The notes under the pieces were generated by a model. The model did not search any database and was not told where the DNA came from. It saw only the letters and a program-made list of their open reading frames with translations. Below, in pieces: positions 1 through 10,740 of a stretch of DNA of 64,000 nt. Source of the stretch: Doryteuthis pealeii. Taxonomy: Eukaryota; Mollusca; Cephalopoda; Myopsida; Loliginidae. The DNA is taken from positions 18,746,072 through 18,810,071 of the forward strand of contig CM042179.1 of NCBI GenBank assembly GCA_023376005.1, written 5' to 3'. A program made the position numbers and the translations under genes. Each line of letters starts with the position of its first letter. The first letter of the stretch is position 1.

Positions 1-3
1 CTA

Positions 4-53
<50 letters not shown>

Positions 54-54
54 T
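4..54. repeat. (TA)n microsatellite
   Basis: A pure TA dinucleotide run opens the window. It is followed at once by TACTAGCAAA, which recurs inverted at 1266-1280 next to another TA run. Confidence 0.97.
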
Positions 55-159
55 AGCAAACGTTAAAAAACTGTTATGAACACCCGTGAGTGAGTTAGAA
101 AGGGAGAAAACAGGAGTAATTTAAAAAATCGTATATTACAATTATGATCTGACCATCCA

Positions 160-345
160 ATTAATTGAACTGTCTGTCTACCCGAGGTAATGATGGAAGG
201 AGAGTGTTGCATGTCATGGACTTGTCACCTACCAGGATTCCGTCCATAAACATCACGGGTCACCACCCACGTGCTACATGGCCTAATTGGGAGGAGGTCT
301 TACTTTTCGGCACAGGTGCAGTCAGACTATTTAACAGCCCCAGCT
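160..345 (+). repeat. Dispersed repeat with residual reading frame (LHVMD repeat), copy A
   Basis: This stretch matches the reverse complement of about 36395-36575. In both copies the same frame is open and gives LHVMD, then ITGHHP, then a GAV..F ending. The family is not recognised. It may be a fossil piece of a transposon ORF or a non-coding repeat that happens to lack stops. The other copy is longer and sits beside a CA microsatellite. Confidence 0.6.
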
Positions 346-579
346 GTAGACACATGTTTAATACTTAGCTCTTTTTAATTATTACGTTTTTAAGGGTAAA
401 AAGAAAATAAATTAAACGAATATTTTATCACTTTAACGCAACAAGCAATTAAGAAAAATAAACAATTAAGATCTAAATTTAAGTTTTTATCATATGCATC
501 AAAACGTTTTTAGAAAAATAGAATTATGTCTTAAAACACAAGTTTAGGATTACATTTTTTTAAATAACTAGCAAGAATA

Positions 580-1110
580 TTCGCCCTCCGGACTTAAAGT
601 ATATAAGTTTTGATGTAATGAAATATATTAAACCAGAAAGACTGCAAAAATTAAATAAGAACGCATATAAAAATGAATACATTTATTTTAATTGTATTTT
701 AATTGGCGTCTATATAAAATCATTTATAGGATTAGTTTTAATACATTGGAGAATAAAACAATAATATTAGAGATCAATAACACTAAGTAATTATTTATTA
801 AACCTGGTTTTGTTAAAACCAGTCTGCAAATTAATTACACCATATATTATGTAAACCTTTATTTCTTAGTGATATATAAGACATATTCAGAATTTTAAAC
901 GCACGGATAACATGGGCTGTATTGAGGCAAAACTAAATTTAGATTTTCATAGAGACCTCGTTAAGAAATAAGATTTATCATTCTATGTATTAATGATTTT
1001 GACTCTACATTAAATACTCATTGATAAACTTACACAATTTCTGAGGGTATTGTGACGTAAGTAGTGACGTAGTTTCGGTTACAGACAGACACCGAATCTT
1101 CATTATAATT
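580..1110 (+). repeat. Dispersed repeat family F (ends TAGTTTCGGTTACAGACA)
   Basis: It begins near CGCCCTCCGG and ends with TAGTTTCGGTTACAGACA. Related copies are at about 9440-9575, 48990-49540 and 53085-53665. The shared 3' part includes a TTAAATACTCATTGATAAAC-like stretch about 60 bases before the conserved end. No ORF is present. It looks like a short non-autonomous element of unknown class. Confidence 0.65.
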
Positions 1111-1275
1111 ATATTTTAAATGTAAAAAAACAAAAAAGCATTTTCTAAAAAATTGAAAAAAAAATTGTAAAAATAAAATATTTTCCTTTTATTCTCTCTC
1201 TTACTCTCCTTTTCTCTCACTCCATGGTGTTCCTAAAAATTTGTTTAGTCCGGTCATAAACCGGGTACTTTTGCT

Positions 1276-1281
1276 AGTATA

Positions 1282-1325
<44 letters not shown>
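1276..1325. repeat. (TA)n microsatellite
   Basis: TA run with one phase break, adjoining the inverted end of the 48-1282 element. Confidence 0.95.
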
Positions 1326-1326
<1 letters not shown>

Positions 1327-1990
1327 GTGCGTTTACAGCAAAGAATCGCACAATAGAGAGAAACCAGTTCATTTATCTTAAATATTGTTAGAACAACCGG
1401 TATATCAAGTGCTTGGTGTTTCTGTACCTCCTGATTTGTTGAGTAATCAGGTATAACTAATTTTGACCATAAAAGGTCAAGATAAATCCTCAAAACTTAA
1501 ATTAAACAAAAACAAAAATATGTCGTGCATTTTTCTTCTTACATTTTTAATACACGCACTACTTAAAACACTAACACAAAACTAGACACATATCTTTGTA
1601 TGGTAATGTTAAGATATTTAACTGTAAAATTACAATGTATTAAATTTCCTAAAATACACTTTAAATTCACTTAAAAGTTTACGTTAAATAATGTTCTCAT
1701 GTCTTTCCACATTCCTGGTAGAGTGAAATGTATTATTCCCCAAAATGAACAACGTGGCATTTTCTGATAATATTTAGTAAATATTTAATCAATAGTTGAA
1801 TGCAATAATAGAAATTTGATCTATTTCAAATAGATTTATGGACTACTGCCATAAAATAAAACATATATAAAAAATATAAAAAATGGCAAAAGATTAAATA
1901 AAAATCTATCATGCCAATCCTACTATTAATAAAAATAATGCTTTTGTTGAATAGATTTTCTGTATGCGTAATAACATTTTTTGTCGTTGT
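1326..1990. other. AT-rich stretch, nothing recognised
   Basis: No coding signal, RNA gene or clear repeat is visible. Open frames here are short and AT-driven. Confidence 0.6.
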
Positions 1991-2199
1991 ATAAATATCC
2001 AACTTTCTCTTCTTATCTATTTCTATTCATGTATATCTCTGTTCATATCACTTTTCAAATCTATCTATTGATATCTACCTCTGTTCATATCTATATTCAT
2101 ATCTTTGTTCATATTTCAGATCTACATCTGTTATACCACTGTCCATATCTATGTTCATATTCATATTCATATATCCTTCCTTTCATATTTTACTCTGTA

Positions 2200-2203
<4 letters not shown>

Positions 2204-2278
<75 letters not shown>
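2204..2278. repeat. (TA)n(GT)n microsatellite
   Basis: About 57 bases of TA followed by about 18 bases of GT. It forms the left border of the hammerhead-bearing fragment. Confidence 0.97.
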
Positions 2279-2299
2279 AGTTAGATGGATAGATAGATA

Positions 2300-2525
2300 G
2301 ATATATAAAAGTAGACAAACACGGGATGTATGACTGGATGGATGGATGAGAACGGCATCCTTCAATACAAGAACTCAGTCCGATGTCCTGAAGAAGGTCT
2401 AATTGACTGAAACGTTATAATGTCGACATTACAACCTATAATAAACATCCATCCAGTATTACACCCGTGTTTTTCTACTTTTCTACACATATTGTCGAAT
2501 TGATTTCATCTTTTTACTCACAAAT
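2300..2525 (+). mobile_element. Penelope-type terminal repeat fragment with hammerhead motif
   Basis: Left and right edges are partly inverted: GTAGACAAACACGGGATGTA near 2307 against the complement of CACCCGTGTTTTTCTAC near 2463. A hammerhead core lies at 2382-2430, followed by AATAAAC, which resembles a poly(A) signal, about 15 bases on. TA arrays border both sides. The 3' portion is clearly related to the inverted element at 57362-57527, which shares CCCGTGTTTGTCTACTTTTC. Minimal hammerheads are known in the flanking repeats of Penelope-like elements. Assignment to that group is by this association, as no RT lies inside this fragment. Confidence 0.6.
2382..2430 (+). ncRNA. Hammerhead ribozyme motif
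   Basis: In order: stem I 5' strand GAUGUC (2382-2387), box CUGAAGA (2388-2394), stem II with loop (2395-2408), GAAA (2409-2412), short stem III (2413-2423), cleavage triplet GUC (2422-2424), then GACAUU (2425-2430). The last pairs with GAUGUC over six positions, one a G-U. Stem II needs a one-base bulge to pair. Whether it cleaves cannot be told from sequence. Confidence 0.7.
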
Positions 2526-2581
2526 ATATATATATATATATCGCCATTTTCAAACACATTGTTTGTCCACTTCATACATAA

Positions 2582-2583
<2 letters not shown>

Positions 2584-2648
<65 letters not shown>
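2584..2648. repeat. (TA)n microsatellite
   Basis: A pure TA run; a shorter one lies at 2523-2541. Confidence 0.97.
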
Positions 2649-2650
<2 letters not shown>

Positions 2651-2900
2651 ATTCATATCTCTGTTAATTTCTATTTTTATATATTTCTGTTAATATCTAT
2701 GTTCGTATCTCTGTTAATATCTATCCTTGTTACTATCTATGTTAATGTATATCTTTGTGTAAATCTATGTCCATATCTACTTTCATATTTATCTCTTTTC
2801 ATATATATAACTGTTTATAACTGTCTCTGCTTATAATCTCCGTTCATATTTCTTTAATCCTATCTATGTTCTTATCTTTTTCTGTGGATATCATATAAGA

Positions 2901-3040
<140 letters not shown>

Positions 3041-3319
3041 ACAATTCGTATATTATTATTAGTATAACTTTACGTGAAGTAAGAGAAATATACACGATTA
3101 AAATAAATCATTTATTTTGCTTTTTAAAATAAGAAAACATTGTAACTTAATTATTTAACGTTCGTTATGATATTTGATAATATCTAAGTTTGTTTTATTA
3201 CTTAGTAATTATTTATTAATTTTGATTTTTTTGGTTGAAGGATTTTGTCAACTCATTTAAACAGAAACTTTTCTGGTCGGCTTAATGACAGCTGGTTGAA
3301 TTATTTGAATCTGAAATCT

Positions 3320-3695
3320 CTGCATCCAAATAACTATGTCTATAGTACTTGATCTACCGGCTTACCTATTCACCGCACCTTCAAGCTATAATAAAAAAAA
3401 ATGTGTGTGGGCAAGCAGTTAGGTAAGTAGGCTTTGCCAACAATTGCAAACCTGTTATGAACAGGCAGGCAAATAACTTCTCTCACCAGACCAAACTAGA
3501 TGAGACCTATCTAACCAGGTCTACTGGTTTTGACATAACACTGAGGAAAAATGAATTTATGTGAAAGAAAGAGGGGATAGGTGCTAGTATTTGGTGGTAT
3601 CAGCCAGTTATGTGGATGAGCAAATGGTGTCCTTGGGGGCAAAATAAAATTTTAAGATGTATACAAGATTAAAGCGTTAAAGATATGCATGGTAT
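3320..3695 (+). repeat. Near-identical 370-bp duplicated repeat, copy 1
   Basis: From CTCTGCATCCAAATAACTAT to GTTAAAGATATG this stretch matches 53773-54142 with only about two base differences seen by eye (for example GATGAG against GATAAG). Weaker similarity extends about 90 bases upstream. There is no ORF and no tRNA-like promoter boxes. It is either a young non-autonomous element or a segmental copy. Confidence 0.8.
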
Positions 3696-3699
3696 TCCA

Positions 3700-4860
3700 C
3701 AATTTAATTTTGTGAATCGTGTTTATTTTGTTTTAAAATAGTGGCAAGCTTATCTCGTATCTAAAAACAAACAAACAAACAAAAACAAACTAAAAAACAT
3801 TAAATATAGAAACTTGAATATAAAATAAACTAAAAATATATAAAATTGTTGCTTTTTTTAGATAAAAAGGGGGAATTATTCGATAAGTTATAACCATTTT
3901 ATTAATTTCTGTTTAAATTTCTAAATAAAAACGAAGAAAAATAAATACTTTTCAATCAAATTTAATCTATCAAGAAAAGCCAGTAATTTTTCAGCCTTAT
4001 AATTTTTGTTTTAAGCATAATGATAAAACTTGAAAAACTACGTAGGTTCATAAATAAATCCACAACCTAATGATAAATGAATTATATAAAAATCAAATCG
4101 GCTATTTTATTATTTTAAATTTTATCTTTATGTTTTTTTCTACTTTGGTGTGGAGCTTCTTCAGAATGAACACAATATATATTTTATTTGTGCTCGATAT
4201 TATTATTATTATTATTTTTTATGAAGACTTCTCACATCATCCATATTCAAATGAATCATAATTAGGATCTTTTCTCCATGGATGAAAGAAAGATTTCTAC
4301 GAATTAGTTTTTACACAATTTACAGAATCTTTATTTACACATTGAACATCTAAACGACCAATGTGTATACATCGAATGTGCAATGATCCATATATTTGCT
4401 TGTATAAAATTCTTAGTATTTTTACCGAATTAAACCAACTATAATAATTTCTAAGATGCTAAGTTGATCAATTTCCTTTCATTGTTGGTAATATATATAT
4501 TTTGATGTTCCCCCAAAAAAGGAAAGTGTGAATACATTTAATTCAGGGGTGAACATGCATTACATAAAGCAAACATTATGCAGTTAAAATTTCAGAAAAA
4601 TGGTAATTCAAGTAAATAACAGCATTTCAGACAGACAAAACTTTTGGATAAAGATGTGCCAGGCACAATTTCCTAAGATAAAAATCACTGTAATATCAGC
4701 AATGTGCTTCTTTAAAGCATTGCATAATAATTGAAATGCAAAATATTACTCTTGTGCTGTATTTCTATTAGGCTGTCTATTTCGATTAAGTGGGTAATCG
4801 TGTTTATTGAAACTCTTTACTTTATCATATATCAGCGTGCTAAATACTCATAACACCGAT
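3700..4860. other. AT-rich stretch, nothing recognised
   Basis: It contains a short (CAAA)n tract near 3767 and an ATT tract near 4198. No coding or RNA signal is convincing. Confidence 0.6.
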
Positions 4861-4866
4861 ATAATG

Positions 4867-4868
<2 letters not shown>

Positions 4869-4932
<64 letters not shown>
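4869..4932. repeat. (TA)n microsatellite
   Basis: Pure TA run just before the 3' end of LINE copy 1. Confidence 0.97.
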
Positions 4933-4935
<3 letters not shown>

Positions 4936-4989
4936 ATATATAAATAAAATTATATGATATAATAAACTTTATTACTACCTCTACTTCTA

Positions 4990-6210
4990 TTATATCACTC
5001 CTTGCGAGTTTTTCACACCAGCGTTGGCTGGTGATCTTTTCACCGAAGACTGAGCCTCTTCAGGTCTCCAGGACTCTTCTGAGTATTCTAGCTGATTTTA
5101 ACAATACTTTTGTCTGGATCGTCTCGATTCTTCCCCTGGTGTCCAATTTCTCCAGTCTTTTTTTTCAAAACCTTCAAGGACACCTACTACAGTTGGTATC
5201 ACGTTCACCCTCATGTTACACAGTTTTTTTTTCAATTCTTTGCAAAGGTCTAAGTCTTAGTATATCTTTTTTGTTTTCTTTCATTTTTACCCTGTGGTCT
5301 GCCGATACGGTAAAATCTACGGGATGACAAGTTCTTTTTTTATTGTTAATTAGCATTAGGTCTGGTCTTCTGGCTGGGATTAGGTGATTGGTTTATATCT
5401 CAAAATCCCAGAGAATTTTATGTCTCGTTCTCTAGTATGGATTCTGGTTTGTGCATATTCCTTTTTGTAGTATGGTCCAAGGTTAGGTTCTAGCACACTT
5501 TCCAGTGGATCACCTTTCCCACCCAGTCGTGTCTAGTCTTGTACTTCTTTTGCTCCAAATTGCTGTATTTGCTTATGTGATTAACTGTTTCGTCTTTGTC
5601 TCCATACATTTTACACTTGCTATTTTGTTGGGTCTTATCTATTTTCAATTCGATATAATTAGTCCTTCTGGGATTGTTTTGTGCTGGAATTATAAGAGAT
5701 TCAGTCTCTCTCTCTTTAAGTTTACCTTTCTTAGCCATTTCCACATCTTCTCGTGTGTAACCTCTCCAGTTTGTCGCTCGAAGTATCCATATAATTATTT
5801 TTCTTCCCATTTCTCTTGATATACATCGTTGTTTTTGTCGTGTTTCAGTTTGTTCATATGTTGAAATTGCTGTTACTGGCTGCGGTGATTCTTTGCTTTT
5901 TTATTATTCGAGCCCTCGAATTGTCGCATCTACGCAGTCCTCAATTCTGGCGAATCCTCTTCCTTCTTCTGTTATTGTATAGTTTGTCATTTCTCAAGTG
6001 TATTGCTTTGTGCATAGTCATCAACTTCCTTGTCCTTTGCAACATTTATGGGAGTTCTTCCCTTGTCCATTTTAAAAATGATTCATCTCACAATAGAGAC
6101 AACCCAGGTGTATACGTGATTTCTGCTTTAGAGGGATACCAATTTTATCACTAACTAGTTTTGCTCCTGCACAGATAAGGTCGTTTATTTCGATGATGTT
6201 GTCTGTTGGG
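4990..6210 (-). mobile_element. R4/Dong-like LINE copy 1, RT domain deleted
   Basis: Minus strand, read from high to low coordinates. It holds a short N-terminal piece (LICAGAKLVSDKIGIP, near 6150), then a jump to the region after the RT (KWTREELP and QRTRKLMTMHKA, near 6050). Next come a CCHC-like knuckle (CKMYGDKDETVNH, near 5610), the RHDWVGKVIHW motif (near 5520) and a degenerate endonuclease and C-terminus. The whole RT core is missing, so this is an internally deleted, non-autonomous relic. The 3' end carries the family hairpin (5016-5033). The 5' end abuts (ATT)n at 6211-6249. Several stops and frameshifts are present. Family assignment rests on the RPD/DFAVP endonuclease seen in sister copies. 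Confidence 0.85.
5016..5033 (-). other. 3'-terminal hairpin of LINE copy 1
   Basis: CACCAGC, loop of four, GCTGGTG: a perfect seven-base-pair stem immediately before the end of the element. Confidence 0.75.

Positions 6211-6249
<39 letters not shown>
6211..6249. repeat. (ATT)n microsatellite
   Basis: Pure ATT run at the 5' boundary of LINE copy 1. Confidence 0.97.
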
Positions 6250-6509
6250 AAAAACACCCTCCGGGCGGTGTAAAAATTAATTATTAAAAGATTGCCGGGA
6301 GGTGGTTTAAAAATTTAATGTCAATAAACTAAACTTTATTCATTTCAATTCTATAAAAAAATGAATTCTTTAAAAATTCTTTTAGACAAATAAAATAAAA
6401 ATTAAAATGTTTGTACAATCAATGAATGGATTTAATATTTGTTATTTTTGTTCTTGTTTGCACCCTTCCCTCTACTAAAGACGATGGCGTAGTGTCTGTT
6501 TTTTTAAAT

Positions 6510-6900
6510 TTATCTGCAACTGCGTAAGTGGCAGAACAATTTTTGAATGGCAGTCTCTGGAGCAGTGACTGCAAAGAAACAGTGATGCTTGTTGGAGTTG
6601 ATGTTGTCTCCTTCCTTCTCTCTTTTCCGTGGCGGCTTCTTTCCTCTCTTTTTCACTTCTTTTCGTTCCTTGTCTGACGAGGAGTCACCAGGTCGCACGG
6701 TCTTCTGCACATGCCTCCCACGTGTTGGTGTTAATGTGGCATGTCTTCATGTTTCTCTTACAGACATCTTTAAAGTGCAGGCGTGGTCTCCCTACTGGTC
6801 GGGTGCCCTCTGTTAATTCGCCATACAGTAGGTCTTCGGGGATGCGGCCTTTGTCCATCCTCCTGACGTGGTCAAACCAACGCAGGCGTCTCTTGTTGTT
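6510..6900 (-). mobile_element. RTE-type LINE C-terminal relic with zinc finger
   Basis: The minus strand reads RRLRWFDHVRRMDKGRIPED, then LLYGEL and GRPRLHFKDVCKRNMK. It ends in a Cys-rich finger (C..C..DCHSK, then after a frameshift CHLRSC). This is the usual C-terminal end of RTE-type endonuclease-reverse transcriptase LINEs in molluscs: the RW-GHV-RM-D motif, the GRP-RFKD motif and a terminal C2H2-like finger. At least one frameshift separates the parts. The 5' break at 6895 coincides with a 16-bp hairpin. Confidence 0.75.
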
Positions 6901-6933
6901 TTACGCTCTTAATAACCAAGAGCGTAAAACAAC
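6895..6933. other. 16-bp perfect inverted repeat at a LINE breakpoint
   Basis: Arm GTTGTTTTACGCTCTT (6895-6910), seven-base spacer, complementary arm (6918-6933). LINE similarity stops at the left arm. Confidence 0.85.
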
Positions 6934-6959
6934 ATATATTACATTCATGAAAATGAATT

Positions 6960-9440
6960 AAGGTTATAGATCTCAAATTCTTCATACTTGTTCTCACTAC
7001 TACACAATTTGTGATTTGATTCACTGCCTACATGTATGTCATCATAAATGAATGTCCACTGTTAACCAAATATCATATTGGCTACATTGGCAAATATTCT
7101 GCAAACTTCATTTGGGGAAGCTGGGAATTCTGACTAACATTAGACTAAACAACGAATTACAGGCTCATTGAATGGTCTGTGTCCATTCATAACCTTCAAA
7201 TTCAGGGAATGCAAGAGCACAACTGGTGGCAGTGTCATTTTCGCCAACTTGTGGAGAACAAAGTTTTCTATCCATAAATAGAGTTTTTTTTACGTAGATT
7301 GCTCACTGTCCCGAAAATTACATCCAAATTCACAGTTTTCATCAAAAATAGATACCAATCATCTAGTTCTTACTGCTCTTTTTTCTTTTCCTCTGTTGCA
7401 AGACATTCTTTGCAGAAAATTCTCGACTCCCCTTTCTCATGTTCATCCTTATCGAATCTTTAGGAACTGTGTTGTTGCAAACTGCCTTGTAAACTCTGAA
7501 ACAGTTCTATCGATAAATGCCCGATTGTCAGGTGTCATTTTGACACTAAAGTCTTCATCCTTTGGATTTGATTGGATGGATCCTTATAACAAATATCATA
7601 AGCATATCAAGTAAGAGCTGCATTGAATTCCAACCATTTTGCATACCAAAACTAGCTTTTGGATTTAGCACTGCTGTTTTAAGCTTTTAAGCTTACTGTA
7701 AAACATTGAACGATTCATAATCATCTTTCACTCTGCTTTTTTGTGGCTACACATTTTTGTCTATCCAGTCAGGCCATAGTTCGTTTGCAACAATATTACT
7801 GGCTTGATCCCTGCTCAATGAGTGTTTCTCCTTCTGTCATTTACACAAATATAGAATACACCATAGACCCAGGAGATAATTTTCATGTAGGTTTGAATTG
7901 CTTAATCTCCGTGTATGTAGAGCCAAAACGTTATTTTATGCTTTGATTTCTTGATTTTCTTTCTGCCATTTTAGATTTAGTTACTACTTTAGGGAACTGG
8001 ATAACATTCATAGTATGACTCTGGCTATGTCATATCTGGCTTTCTCATACATGAACATATATAAATGACATATAAAAAGGAATATATGATATTTAGGACC
8101 CTCCAGTACAAAATAGCATAAAAAGCTGGACATAATTTAATAATTTTCACTTAGAATTCCCTAATAAAAATAAATGAGTAGGCTAGATCACTAAAATGAA
8201 TATATTTTCATATTCTGTGACCCAGAAAACATAAAATTTGACATATTACACCACTGTAACTCCTAAAATTGTTAATTTTCTTTGGAAAATAACGCTATTC
8301 AGATGCCATTTTGAAAATTGTCACGGAACCAACCTAAAATGATATCATATCACCCCCCCCAAAAAAAAATTTTTTAATTCGTAATCAGCAGCCAAAATGG
8401 CCATAGAAAACACTCGTCCCCCAAAATTCGACCCCCATTTTCCCACTCCTACTGAACGTTTCAAAGGTGGATCAGAGTTTGATCATCTAATAGGGTCAGC
8501 CTGGCGAAGAGTGTATGATGTTGAAAAACCCAAAACTTCCCAGTGACCCATATATATTATATCACTGACGATATCTACCAGTGCCCCAAATGTAGTAAGA
8601 AGCGTATATTTAAAGTATTAAAGTAAGCATTAAATTAATTAAATAATTTTATTTGTTTAATCTTTAAAGAACAAAAAAAAATTTATACAAATAAAAATCA
8701 ATAATTTGATACCGACTAGAATCAAACAGATTGATGAATGTGTATTGTTTAAACAATGAACAAAATATTACTAACTATTAATTACTTCGCTACAATTAAA
8801 AAAGGCGAAGAAAAAATAAATGTTCACTTTATAAAAATAATCAATTAGTAAAGCCAATGTTAATACCAATTTTGTTTCTACTCTTAAGCCAAGCGACCTC
8901 CAAAAATAGAAAAACATCCTTCTTTTTATTCAAATAAATAAAACAAACATCCTTCCTTTTATGTTAATAAATAAAACATTGAATAATAAAAATATAGGTT
9001 TTAAATAAAAATTACTCTTTCCAACGTTCAAAATATAAACATAAAAGGGCATGAAAGAAAAATAAATTCCCTTAGAACATATTCAATGTTTACAAAGTTA
9101 AATATTTTAATATTTCAATGTTAAAATTTTTATATTTTAATTCTAGTGTAAAAAATATATACTTTAAAAATGTTTTATGTTGATTTTAACCGGATATACA
9201 ATTGGATACAAAGATATATTAAAATACAAGGTATGTTAAAGTTAATGTAACAATTTCTTGTTTGTAAATAATTTTCTCGTAAAAATCTATATGTTAGATA
9301 TATTAAAATATATATTGAAATAAAACAAACTATATATAAATATATAATACCGGGCATGTATTTATCAAAATTTGTTTTAAAAACCCGGTAGACAATCAAA
9401 AGTTGTGTACTAACTTTCTGAGTATATATATATATAATAC
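6960..9440. other. Unassigned AT-rich region, probable decayed elements
   Basis: No frame could be assigned. Around 7390-7950 the minus strand has fragments such as NNIVANELWPDWIDKNVW that look formerly coding, but the family is not recognised. Around 8330-8530 C-tracts and CCCCCATTTT-type motifs resemble the G/C-tract DNA-element debris near 56.3 kb. 8640-9440 is AT-rich without signal. Confidence 0.45.
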
Positions 9441-9575
9441 TGGTTTACTCCATTTTGTGTTGTAATGGTATTGACTATATATTAAATACTCATTGTTAAA
9501 CTTACTTAATTTCTGAAATTACTGAGACGTAAGCAGTGACGTAGTTTCGGTTACAGACAAATAGAGACCGAATCT
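9440..9575 (+). repeat. Repeat family F, truncated copy
   Basis: It ends in TAGTTTCGGTTACAGACA like the copies near 1.1, 49.5 and 53.6 kb, and shares the TTAAATACTCATTG stretch upstream. The adjoining (ATT)n starts about 20 bases beyond its conserved end. Confidence 0.65.
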
Positions 9576-9576
9576 C

Positions 9577-9623
<47 letters not shown>
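9577..9623. repeat. (ATT)n microsatellite
   Basis: Pure ATT run at the 3' boundary of LINE copy 2. Confidence 0.97.
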
Positions 9624-9625
<2 letters not shown>

Positions 9626-10520
9626 ATACTCTTCGCGAGTCTTCACATAAATAGATGCCCTTCATTGGAGTTCGAATGATAGCAAGTCTCCTAATATTTC
9701 TTTTAAGTATTCAAGCTGACCCTAATTGTGATGTTGTATGGGTAACTCTACGGGTCTGCAGCTCTATCATTCTCTTTTCTACGTTTTTCTTTGGTTGTAC
9801 CAAGAACTATATGATTGGTATCATTGTCACTTTCATGTTACATAATTTTTCAGTTTCTTTGGCAAGGTCTGAGTAGTTTTTCGTTTTCCTTAATTTTAAT
9901 CGCCTGTTGGAACAGTGACATTTTTTTCTTCTTGCTAATCTATTTTTCCGGTCTGAATTAGTCTATCTGTAAAATTATTACAATCCCAGAGAATTTTGTG
10001 TCACATTTTTCTGGACAGATTCTTATCTGTGCATATACCATATTTATGTACGGTCAAAATTTGTTTGGATTATTCTCATTGAATCACCTTCCTACTCCGT
10101 CGTGCCCGCTCGTGTACTCCTCATTTACCAGTTTGCCATATTCGCTTATTGTGGGGTTGATTGTTTTATTTACCTCTCACATCTCTCTCACATAACCTAT
10201 ATCTGCTATTTTGCTGAATTTTATCTATTCTAGCTTTTATGTAATTGCTTATGGCGTTGTTCCGGATACATATTAAGAAATATTCAGCTTCTCTCTTTAG
10301 ATTTCCTCTGTGCAGCCTTGTCCAGGTTATTTCCATTTTCTTAATTTAGTTTCTGAAGTGTCTGTGTAGTTGTTTTCTTCCCATTTTTTGTTTCCTAGAA
10401 GTTATAATTCCTTTTTGTTCTTGTGTTATTTTTTATTGTAGTTTTTAGCTGTTGTAATTGTTGTCTTTGTACAAGGTTTTGTGTATTTTTGAGTTCCTGA
10501 ATTTCTGCAGCTACGTTTTA
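9624..10520 (-). mobile_element. R4/Dong-like LINE copy 2, strongly decayed
   Basis: The minus strand aligns in order with the better copies: the C-terminal region, the region before it (near 9820), the RHDWVGKVIHW region (near 10100), the zinc-knuckle region (near 10190) and the segment before the knuckle (10240-10400). Stops and indels are frequent, making it one of the oldest copies. Its 3' end abuts (ATT)n. Confidence 0.7.
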
Positions 10521-10740
10521 TGAGTAAATTGCAATAAATTGTACTATAAATATTAAAATAAAGGAAACATTATTTTATCAATTAATTTTTTTTTTCCTTT
10601 ATTTCCTTCCCCACTCAATTTTTAGACACCAAAATTTGTTCCGTATCCATCTTAATAAAAAGAAAAAGAATGACAAATTTATAAAAAAATAGAATTTAAG
10701 AAAATATAACTGTTAAGTAGATATGTTTAAAATTTGCAAC
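10521..10740. other. AT-rich spacer between oppositely oriented LINE copies
   Basis: Poly-T and poly-A tracts only; nothing else is seen. Confidence 0.55.

Larger units (their letters stand above)
48..1282. mobile_element. Possible (TA)n-bounded element with short inverted ends
   Basis: The left end reads TACTAGCAAACGTT and the right end, on the other strand, TACTAGCAAAAGTA. Both ends lie directly against TA arrays (4-54 and 1276-1325). The interior holds a dispersed repeat at 160-345 and a copy of another repeat at 580-1110, with no transposase. A similar arrangement, with ends reading TAGGGACTRGCAAA, occurs at 57604-58566, so a TA-targeting DNA transposon family is possible. The end match is only about 10 to 12 bases and could be chance. 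Confidence 0.35.
1998..2870. repeat. Degenerate TATCTATGTTCATA tandem repeat split by an insert
   Basis: Many imperfect copies of a 12 to 16-base motif (TATCTATGTTCATA, also CTCTGTTAATATC) fill 1998-2190 and 2646-2870. The interval 2204-2648 between them is a (TA)n-flanked insert carrying a hammerhead motif. The two halves were therefore probably one degenerate minisatellite before insertion. Confidence 0.6.

Noticed and set aside
2582..2836. Tyr/Ile-rich and Ser/Leu-rich frames across microsatellites (also 2.9, 31.6, 39.3, 50.2, 54.2 and 63.2 kb)
   Set aside because: Simple TA, GA and CA repeats leave frames open by composition alone.
5505..5819. Plus-strand 104-codon frame over LINE copy 1
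   Set aside because: It is the antisense shadow of the LINE frame on the minus strand. The same applies to plus-strand frames at 5031, 14453, 21982 and 24033, and minus-strand frames at 26739, 27086 and 27658.
7396..7946. Plus-strand frames of 67 to 72 codons as genes
   Set aside because: No splice sites, family motifs or composition difference. The minus strand looks more like decayed coding sequence, but no family could be named.
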